26,801 nt of DNA, taken from NCBI GenBank assembly GCA_031406575.1, contig JANOHP010000172.1, forward strand, positions 1 to 26,801, in the 5' to 3' direction. Below, one piece after another: positions 15,406-21,288 of the stretch. Both the position numbers and the translations under genes were made by a program. A model generated the notes under the pieces. The model was not told the DNA's origin and made no database searches. It saw nothing but the letters and a program-made list of their open reading frames with translations. Within the stretch, counting starts at the first letter, position 1; each line of letters starts with the position of its first letter. This DNA is from Ga0077555 sp031406575 (GTDB lineage: Bacteria > Pseudomonadota > Alphaproteobacteria > Rhizobiales > Hyphomicrobiaceae).

Positions 15406-15966
15406 ATGACAGTATTCGAGTTACAGTCGAAAATGACGCGGGATTGGTTCGCGGTCGTAGAAGACAGCACGCGCCGGATGTCGGAGGCGTGTCTCTCCGC
15501 CGGCAAAGAAACCGCCAAAGCGATGGATGGTGCCGCAGCGGTCCTGGCGCCCAAGCCGGTCTCACCCTTCGAGGCCCTGTTCAGCTGGCCTTGGGGCCAA
15601 GCGGCACCCTCCTGGTCGAGGCCCGCATATACGGCATTTGTGCCGACGCTGCCGATGCCGAGCCCGATGAACCCGTTCGCTTGGTCACCGTCGATGATGA
15701 CGCCCAGCTGGGGTGCGACGTGGCCGATGGCCTCCCTTTGGCCCTCGCCGATGCCAGCGATTCCCCCTTGGTCGTTCGCCCCCGCCACCCCCTCACTCAT
15801 GGCGTCGGCCGCTGCACTCCAAGATGTCTTCGCCACCGCCTACCGTACAGCCAGTGGTTTCGCGACCGCTGTCATTGCGTCGACGTCGCTCGAGCCGGCA
15901 AAGCCTGCAGCGCCGCAAGATCCCTGGCAGATGGCGTTGAATTTCTGGACCGGCGGCGGTCGCTGA
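15406..15966 (+). CDS. Phasin-like PHA-granule protein candidate, Trp/Pro/Met-rich
   Basis: A 186-aa protein of unusual composition. The N-terminus (1-48) is a helical stretch beginning MTVFELQSKMTRDWFAVVED. The middle (about 49-130) is rich in Pro, Trp, Met and Ser with repeated short 'P-x-W' and 'P-M-P' patterns. A C-terminal helix follows (about 131-158), and the protein ends PWQMALNFWTGGGR. There are eleven tryptophans. No signal peptide or membrane segment is evident. The ATG has GAGGG 6 bases upstream. I infer a phasin-like role from the PhaR-type operator in front of it and from the amphipathic helical ends; the sequence itself is not a clear match to known phasins. It stands alone between purB (divergent) and a convergent gene. 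Confidence 0.5.
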   Translation: MTVFELQSKMTRDWFAVVEDSTRRMSEACLSAGKETAKAMDGAAAVLAPKPVSPFEALFSWPWGQAAPSWSRPAYTAFVPTLPMPSPMNPFAWSPSMMTPSWGATWPMASLWPSPMPAIPPWSFAPATPSLMASAAALQDVFATAYRTASGFATAVIASTSLEPAKPAAPQDPWQMALNFWTGGGR

Positions 15967-16009
15967 TTTGCCCGCCCCGTCGACTGCTTGACGGCGGTCA
16001 CTGCATGCA

Positions 16010-16924
16010 TCAGGGCGAGACGCGCGACACGTCCCGCAAGACCTCCGCAGCCGGCGACAGGCGGTTTTCAGCCGGGCGCGTGGCCTTGGCCGCGGGTTTT
16101 GCGAGTGGAACCGACGCGACCGGTATCAGTGATGCACCGGAGTTGGCCGCAGATGGCTGCACGGCCCCCGTTTCAGTCGACGACGGGCCCACGGTCAGGC
16201 GCGCGTCGCGCGCCCATGCCTCAGTCGACGTGGCTATCGGCACGGCCGAGTAATGAAGCGTCGAGGCTGTCGCAGCAGCAGGGCTGTGCGGCGCATTGGC
16301 GGGTGCAGCCGAGGGTGCTGCGGTGACCATGCTGGACGGCGCACAAGTCGCCGCCTCACCCGACAGTGTGACACACGGCCGTGCGCACGCCGGGCCGCTC
16401 TGGCCCTGCAGGACCGTCAACAGCACCCAGTCGGGGCCCGACACGCGCAACTTCACCCGGGTCGCGTCATTGAACGCCAACATGGCGCTGCGTGTGGACT
16501 GATCCCACGTGCCGTGAGCGCGGCCCGTATAGCAGCCGACCCGTTGCAGTTCGGCCTGAATGGTCCGGGTCAGGCGGGCGGACGCGTCGGCGCCCGAAAC
16601 GCCGCTGTAGGCCCCCACATCGACAGGAACGGGCGTGGAAATGACGGCCAAGCCGGCGCCTGCCGCCGTCAAACCAGGCTTGAGAGACCCGTCAAGGCTC
16701 TCGCTGGAGGGCATCGTCTGCCGGGGTGCACCAAACACATGCTCGACGGTCGCAGCCACGGACAGGCGCGCGCTCTGGAGGACCGAGGTGGCGTCTGTTG
16801 CGGCACTCTCGGGAGCCGGTGGTGCCCACATATGATGGACGCCAATGCACGCCGCAGTGGCAAGACCTGCCACAAGCAGCCCCGTCCCGAAGGGACCAGC
16901 GAGGGACCGACGATACCGACTCAT
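16010..16924 (-). CDS. Membrane-anchored or exported protein with peptidoglycan-binding-like domain
   Basis: A 304-aa protein. A basic N-terminus (MSRYRRS) and a hydrophobic stretch at about 11-31 form a membrane anchor or signal sequence. A segment at about 117-175 (LTRTIQAELQRVGCYTGRAHGTW, broken here by its own line: residues 118-140, then AMLAFN) has the spacing of a PG_binding_1 domain, in which a repeat 'Q-x-x-L-x-x-x-G-x-Y-x-G' leads to an 'F' in the last helix. The C-terminal part (about 190-304) is low-complexity Ala/Pro/Ser/Thr. An ATG at 16924 with GGAG 8 bases upstream is used; a GTG at 16933 is possible. No enzymatic domain is present. The role is probably structural or regulatory at the envelope. 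Confidence 0.6.
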   Translation of the reverse strand: MSRYRRSLAGPFGTGLLVAGLATAACIGVHHMWAPPAPESAATDATSVLQSARLSVAATVEHVFGAPRQTMPSSESLDGSLKPGLTAAGAGLAVISTPVPVDVGAYSGVSGADASARLTRTIQAELQRVGCYTGRAHGTWDQSTRSAMLAFNDATRVKLRVSGPDWVLLTVLQGQSGPACARPCVTLSGEAATCAPSSMVTAAPSAAPANAPHSPAAATASTLHYSAVPIATSTEAWARDARLTVGPSSTETGAVQPSAANSGASLIPVASVPLAKPAAKATRPAENRLSPAAEVLRDVSRVSP

Positions 16925-17085
16925 GACGCACACTCCGCAGCGATCGCAAAATCGCCCTGGTACAACTCGTCGATCGTCCTACCACGGAACAGCGAAAAGC
17001 TCGTAAAGAGCCAATTCAATTCGGCAGTGGCGTGGCCCGGCGGCGACACTGGGTCATCCCTGTTGGGGGGAGCCCGCTGCGAAGG

Positions 17086-17550
17086 TCAGTCACGGCCCTT
17101 CATCATGCGCACGGGGGTGTACTCCATCACCGTCTCACCCTTTTGATTGATCACGGTATTTCGCGTACGCACCAAGCCGCGGCCCGGCTTCGACGAGGCC
17201 CGCTGTTCAATCACCTCGATGTTGACGTGGATCGTGTCACCGACGAAGGTCGGCCCCTTGATGTCGAGTTGCATACCCAAAAACGCCATGCCCGTCCCCT
17301 GGATGGTGTCCGCGATGGTCAGACCCTCAGCCATGGAATAGACGAGCGCACCGGGCACCAAACGGCCCTTGATGGCGCTTTCAGTCTGCCGATACACCTC
17401 GTTGGTGAAGAGCAGCTCGAGCATCCCCGTGCACGAGATGAAATTGACGAGGTCGGTCTCGGTGATCGTGCGCCCGAACGTCCGGTACGTCGCGCCGAGC
17501 GCCATGTCCTGCCAATAAAGACCGTGGCCCCGCGGTTTGATCGTGTCCAT
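17086..17550 (-). CDS. MaoC-like hotdog-fold protein without the usual catalytic Asp/His
   Basis: A 154-aa hotdog-fold protein of the MaoC group, whose members hydrate enoyl-CoA thioesters. The framing motifs are present: TITETDLVNF (28-37), GRLVPGALVYSM (62-73) and a long hydrophobic helix. Where active enzymes have the 'D-x-N-P-x-H' dyad, this one reads TGMLELLFTNEVY (41-53), so the catalytic Asp and His are not in place. A binding or altered role is therefore possible. ATG 17550 is chosen because GGGAGACGGGG lies directly upstream. It follows the SDR gene by 13 bases on the same strand and is very likely co-transcribed with it. The 161 bases to its right end (16925-17085) contain no clear element. 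Confidence 0.78.
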   Translation of the reverse strand: MDTIKPRGHGLYWQDMALGATYRTFGRTITETDLVNFISCTGMLELLFTNEVYRQTESAIKGRLVPGALVYSMAEGLTIADTIQGTGMAFLGMQLDIKGPTFVGDTIHVNIEVIEQRASSKPGRGLVRTRNTVINQKGETVMEYTPVRMMKGRD

Positions 17551-17563
17551 CCCCGTCTCCCTC

Positions 17564-18277
17564 TCAGAACCGTTCCACCCACGGCCGCAGTTCCAGTTCC
17601 GATGTCCAGGCCGATCGAGGTTGGTCCAGCACCTGCAGATAGCTCGCCGCAACCGCGTCGGGATCTAGCAGGCTGTCGGTTTCGCCGGTTCCTTCGACGC
17701 GTCCTCGGTCGGAGTTGCGCACGCCTCCGTCGATGATGAAATGTGCGACGTGGATGCCTTTGGGTTGCAACTCGCGCGCCATCGATTGCGCGAGGCCGCG
17801 CAAGGCGAATTTGGCCATGGCGAAGGCCGCCGACTGGGGGTAGCCCTTCACGCTGGCCGAAGCACCGGTGAAGAAGATGGCGCCCGTTTCTCGCGGCAGC
17901 ATGCGTTTGGCCGCTTCCTGTGCCATGAGAAATCCACCGTAGGCGCCGATCGCCAGCGCCTTGTGGACATCGGCCGGAGCGACATCGATCAGCGGTCCGC
18001 GCGCGCGGGCGCTGGCATTATAGACCGCGAAATCGACGGGGCCGAGCGTGTGGTCGATCTGGGCGAAGACGCGCGCCATGTCGGTTGGATCGGAAGCGTC
18101 CGCGGCAATGGCAAGCGCTTTGGTTTGCGTGACCAGTGGCGAGGTGGCGGTGATCGTGCGCGACACGAGCGCCAGGCGCCAGCCGCGCGCCGCGAGAGCC
18201 CTCGCCAGCGATGCACTGATGCCGCTCCCCGTGCCGACGATGACCCCGACTTTCGTGGCGCTGCGTGTCGTTGTCAT
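17564..18277 (-). CDS. Short-chain dehydrogenase/reductase family protein with Phe in place of the catalytic Tyr
   Basis: A 237-aa SDR-fold protein. The nucleotide-binding motif is GTGSGISASLA (15-25), NAS lies at 87-89 and the catalytic serine position is S140 (FFTGASAS). The usual Y-x-x-x-K reads F152-A-M-A-K156, so the catalytic tyrosine is replaced while the lysine is kept. A group of SDR proteins with this change and a similar tail (ARELQPKGIHVAHFIIDGG) is, to my recollection, widespread in proteobacteria. Catalysis may be altered or lost. ATG 18277 has GAGGG 8 bases upstream. It is 13 bases before the MaoC-like gene and 65 bases after eipB, all on one strand. Confidence 0.85.
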   Translation of the reverse strand: MTTTRSATKVGVIVGTGSGISASLARALAARGWRLALVSRTITATSPLVTQTKALAIAADASDPTDMARVFAQIDHTLGPVDFAVYNASARARGPLIDVAPADVHKALAIGAYGGFLMAQEAAKRMLPRETGAIFFTGASASVKGYPQSAAFAMAKFALRGLAQSMARELQPKGIHVAHFIIDGGVRNSDRGRVEGTGETDSLLDPDAVAASYLQVLDQPRSAWTSELELRPWVERF

Positions 18278-18342
18278 CGTAGAGCCCTCTGGCGTGGCAG
18301 TGGCCGTCGTGCCGCTAGGGGGCGAAATGTCCACCTTCGGCG

Positions 18343-19269
18343 CTATTTCACGTCGCACTTGGGCGGTTCGTGGAAGGTGATGTCCTTCAGCACACCACGA
18401 ATGGCGAAATCGCCGTAGTCGATGAAGAGACGCCGGGAGACGCCGTTTTCGAAGTAGACGAAGGCCAGCTCATAGGAGGGCACGGCATCTTTCTTGTCGG
18501 AACCGGCCTCGAAATAGCTGATCGAAACGGGCCAACTGCGCACCGCATCGAGCGGCGCGGCACTCGATACGGCGGGCAACGTCGCATTGTGACCTGCGGG
18601 ACGGACGGCGCCGATGAACGTGGTGGTGGCGTAGACTTTTTCGCCTTTTTCGGAGCCGTCGTAGAGATCGGCCTGGAAGACCGTATCGCCTCGACGGGCG
18701 GCCGCGAGCAAGGCAATCGAATGCTGCACGGGATAGTAGGCGCCCGGCTTCAAGGTCAGTTCTTTCTTCGTCGGCCGCGCGACCTCGACCTTGACCTCGC
18801 CCGATTTGGCATCGCGCGCAGCTTCACCCTGCGTCGTCTCACTGAGTTTGGAGTCTTTGTATTGGCTCGAATTGAAGCGCAGCGTCTTGGCCGCCGCATC
18901 TTCCCAGCTCGACGAGCGCATGTCTGTGATCGTGGTGCTGCCGTCCTGGCTGCCCATCCGGGACACGAAGCGCATGCTCTGGGAGTAGCCCTCGCAGGAC
19001 GACCCGGTCAGCTCGTAGACCATGCGGCCCGACATTTCGGTGACGCTGGCGGCATTGCGCGCTTGATCGAGCGAAATTTCGTAAACCGCACGATGCGGCG
19101 CGATCACGACCGGGCTGGCTTGCGGGGGAGATACGGAGGTCTTCGCCGCGGGGGCTTGGGTTGGGGCTGGCCGGCCCGCCGGCGTTTGCGCGACCGCCGC
19201 ACCCGCGAAAGTGACGGCCGTGAGCACCACAATGGCGCCCTGGCGCCGCACCCGCTTGCCTTGGAACAT
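18343..19269 (-). CDS. eipB: Periplasmic cell-envelope integrity protein EipB (DUF1849 family)
   Basis: A 308-aa exported protein. The signal peptide occupies residues 1-27 (ending GAAVAQ), then a Pro/Ala-rich linker runs to about 52. The domain proper has the DUF1849 pattern: HRAVYEISLDQAR (59-71), GRMVYELTGSSCEGY (81-95) and a late block ending HEPPKCDVK. The mature part contains just two cysteines, C92 and C305, which agrees with the single disulfide known from Brucella EipB. The family forms a spiral beta-structure in the periplasm and contributes to envelope stability. ATG 19269 is preceded by TTGGAGA at 7 bases. The SDR and MaoC-like genes lie downstream on the same strand. A divergent unit (ridA) starts 184 bases upstream. 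Confidence 0.88.
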   Translation of the reverse strand: MFQGKRVRRQGAIVVLTAVTFAGAAVAQTPAGRPAPTQAPAAKTSVSPPQASPVVIAPHRAVYEISLDQARNAASVTEMSGRMVYELTGSSCEGYSQSMRFVSRMGSQDGSTTITDMRSSSWEDAAAKTLRFNSSQYKDSKLSETTQGEAARDAKSGEVKVEVARPTKKELTLKPGAYYPVQHSIALLAAARRGDTVFQADLYDGSEKGEKVYATTTFIGAVRPAGHNATLPAVSSAAPLDAVRSWPVSISYFEAGSDKKDAVPSYELAFVYFENGVSRRLFIDYGDFAIRGVLKDITFHEPPKCDVK

Positions 19270-19453
19270 ACGTCGTCTCCAAATTCGGCAGCCCGCGTTG
19301 CGAGCTACCCGACCGAGTCAGGTGGTGGGCGACCGTGCCGAAAGACTTTATTCATCGCACGAGACGTTGCAAAGTCCGAGACCGCCCGCAACTGTGACTT
19401 TTTCGCGAGCGCACCCCAGTTCAACGCGCTCCATGGCAGAATAGAGGCAGAGC

Positions 19454-19935
19454 ATGACGGCACCCACACAAAGCATCGACGCGCGCCTCGTAGCGTTGGG
19501 GATCACGCTCCCGGCGGCTCCCCAACGCCCGTGGCGAATTACGTGCCGACGGTACGCACGGGAAGTTTACTGTTCGTTTCCGGCCAGATTTCGCGCACCG
19601 AAGATGGGCGCGTGCTGGCCGGCAAGCTCGGCGGCGGCGTCGATGTGGAGGCAGGACGGGCGGCCGCCCGCGTCTGCGCGCTCAATATCCTGGCGCAAGC
19701 GCGCGCCGCGTTGGGCTCGCTCGATCGCATCCAGCGCATCGTCAAGCTGACCGGCTTCTTCAATGCCGTACCCGCGTTCACCGATCATCCCTCCGTGCTC
19801 AACGGCTGCTCGGACCTGCTGGTCGAAATTCTGGGCGAGAAGGGACGCCATACCAGATCGGCGGTCGGAGTCGCAGGCTTGCCGCTCGATGCTGCCGTGG
19901 AAGTCGAGGCGATCCTCGAGGTGGGTGAGGCCTGA
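19454..19935 (+). pseudogene. RidA/YjgF-family gene interrupted by a one-base frameshift
   Basis: The reading starts at ATG 19454 (after GAGGCAGAGC) as MTAPTQSIDARLVALGITLP, typical of the longer RidA relatives. Around 19520-19530 it leaves frame: the continuation PVANYVPTVRTGSLLFVSGQ is found in another frame, from 19528 to the TGA at 19933-19935. One base is missing (or two are extra) near 19519-19528. The rest is intact and has RidA features: LLFVSGQISR, VKLTGF, HTRSAVGVAGLPLDAAVEVE. RidA enzymes deaminate reactive enamines and imines; this relative's role is not known. It could be a real frameshift or a sequence error. A GTG at 19531 would give only 134 residues without a ribosome binding site. 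The stop touches the ATG of the phosphodiesterase gene. Confidence 0.75.
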
Positions 19936-20685
19936 ATGCTGGACCGCACCACCTTTCTGCGCCCGATCGCCCATCGCGGCCTGCATGATGCGACGCGGGG
20001 CATCATCGAAAACAGCGGTCCCGCGTTTGCGGCCGCGATCGCGAAGGGCTTCGGCATCGAATGCGATCTGCGACCCGCAGCCGACGGCACGCCGATTGTC
20101 TTTCACGATGAAACCCTCGCTCGGCTGATCGACGCGCCGGGCGCAGTCGCCGACCTCTCGCCGCGTGCGCTGACGCAGCTCACCTACAGAGGCTCCGCGA
20201 CGCCCATCATGACGTTCGCCGATCTTTTGGCCCAAGTCGGCAGTCGCGTTCCGCTGCTCGTCGAGGTGAAGAGCGAGTGGGCGCCGCCTGATCCTCCCTT
20301 CATTCGCGCCCTCGCCGACCTCGCCGCACGCTACGCTGGTCCGCTCGCGCTCATGTCGTTCGATCCCGTCGTCATGACGGCGTTGAAACATGTGGCGCCG
20401 GCGATCCCGCGGGGCGTCGTGTCTGGGATCTACGAGGATGACGGCTGGTGGTCCGACAAGATTGACGACGAGCGCGCCTTTCGCTTGTCGCATTTGTTGG
20501 AGAGCGGTCCGGTCGAGCCGGACTTTTTCGCCTATCACATCGAAGCCCTGCCGACGCCCGTGACCCGCTTTGTCCGCGAAGGGCTCGGCATGCCGCTCTT
20601 CACGTGGACGGTGCGAACACCCCAGCAGCGCCAAATCGCAGAAAAATGGGCAGATGCGCCCATTTTCGAGGGCTATGAGCCGTAA
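19936..20685 (+). CDS. Glycerophosphodiester phosphodiesterase
   Basis: A 249-aa TIM-barrel enzyme, cytosolic (no signal peptide), that splits glycerophosphodiesters into glycerol 3-phosphate and an alcohol. Catalytic and metal residues are in place: H13-R14 (IAHRGLHD), E25-N26 (IIENSG), E42 and D44 (IECDLRPAADGTP) and H57 (VFHDETL). The conserved LVEVKSEW segment lies near 107-114, and a WTVRTPQQ near the end matches the family's last strand. The ATG follows the TGA of the ridA homologue with no gap, and GAGGTGGGTGAGG overlaps the end of that gene, so translation is coupled. Its stop is 3 bases from the convergent response-regulator gene. Confidence 0.93.
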   Translation: MLDRTTFLRPIAHRGLHDATRGIIENSGPAFAAAIAKGFGIECDLRPAADGTPIVFHDETLARLIDAPGAVADLSPRALTQLTYRGSATPIMTFADLLAQVGSRVPLLVEVKSEWAPPDPPFIRALADLAARYAGPLALMSFDPVVMTALKHVAPAIPRGVVSGIYEDDGWWSDKIDDERAFRLSHLLESGPVEPDFFAYHIEALPTPVTRFVREGLGMPLFTWTVRTPQQRQIAEKWADAPIFEGYEP

Positions 20686-20688
20686 ATC

Positions 20689-21054
20689 TCACGCATGCTG
20701 CGGTCGATTGGCTTCGATGACCACGCACGCCTCGAGCGCCAAATCGATCTCACCATCGGTGCACGGCTTCGATAGGAACCGCTCGCCCTGAAGATCGCTG
20801 GGTAACTCGCAGCGCCGCGAGGCCGAGGTGAAAGCATAGGGGATGCCGAGTGCTGTCAATTCGCGCGCGAGATCAAAAGTTTTGCCATCGACGACGTTCA
20901 TATCGAGAAAAACGAAATCGATTTTCTCCAACATCCGCAGTGCCGCCGCAATGCTCGAGGCAATGTGGACGTCGGCACCCGTTTTGTGCTCGACGACTTG
21001 AGCCAAGTCGAAGGCGATGATGGGCTCGTCTTCTACGATGAGTATTCTCAACAT
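20689..21054 (-). CDS. Orphan single-domain response regulator, likely part of the stress response
   Basis: A 121-aa receiver domain with no output domain. It has the acidic pocket E8/D9/E10 (VEDEP), phospho-acceptor D51 (VFLDMN), a switch segment AFTSAS at 74-79 and K96 (FLSKPC). The segment IPYAFTSAS, then P.., then a LSKP ending, is close to the 'FAT GUY' group of single-domain regulators (core PFxFATGYG), some of which, such as SdrG of Sphingomonas, belong to the EcfG/PhyR general stress pathway. ATG 21054 is the first good start at the domain's N-terminus, with GGCGG upstream. It has a perfect EcfG-type promoter. There is no kinase gene beside it, so the partner must be elsewhere. Confidence 0.85.
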   Translation of the reverse strand: MLRILIVEDEPIIAFDLAQVVEHKTGADVHIASSIAAALRMLEKIDFVFLDMNVVDGKTFDLARELTALGIPYAFTSASRRCELPSDLQGERFLSKPCTDGEIDLALEACVVIEANRPQHA

Positions 21055-21081
21055 TGGAATATCCGCCTGTTCTTGTGACAC

Positions 21082-21106
21082 AACGACTAAAAATTCACAT
21101 CGTTCC
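21082..21106 (-). promoter_or_regulatory. EcfG-type promoter of the orphan response regulator
   Basis: On the minus strand GGAAC (21106-21102) and CGTT (21085-21082) are separated by 16 bases, the same geometry as the sites at 1201-1225 and 6150-6174. The start of transcription would fall near 21075, about 20 bases before the ATG. The surrounding sequence (21080-21150) is the most AT-rich stretch of this part of the window. Confidence 0.65.
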
Positions 21107-21197
21107 AAAAAACTCTATTTTTATCAACTCGTTAATCTCCATAAACGGATTACTCACAGCCTCGCTCCGCCACCTGACCCGAGCCAAGCGGTGGTCC

Positions 21198-21226
21198 TTG
21201 CAGTATCTTTGCGGCCGGGATTTAAT
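21198..21226 (+). promoter_or_regulatory. Sigma-70-type promoter with overlapping small palindrome, fatty-acid oxidation gene
   Basis: TTGCAG (21198-21203) and TTTAAT (21221-21226) are 17 bases apart, a good -10 match with a moderate -35. Transcription would start near 21233, about 55 bases before the ATG at 21289. GGATT-T-AATCC (21218-21228) is an inverted repeat lying on the -10 and could be an operator; no known regulator can be named from it. Confidence 0.4.
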
Positions 21227-21288
21227 CCGCAGCTCGCACCCATTCCGCCTCGCGCTGCGAACGGACACCCCCGTCAGGAGAGACACCC

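Noticed and set aside
19515..19535. Programmed -1 frameshift within the ridA homologue
   Set aside because: No proper slippery heptamer in the zero frame and no downstream stem-loop were seen. A simple indel or sequence error explains it.
18370..19935. A long plus-strand open frame opposite eipB that runs on into the ridA region
   Set aside because: Its first part is the antisense of eipB and has low-quality Arg/Gly-rich composition. Only its end, from about 19528, encodes a recognisable protein (RidA). A fusion protein is not supported.
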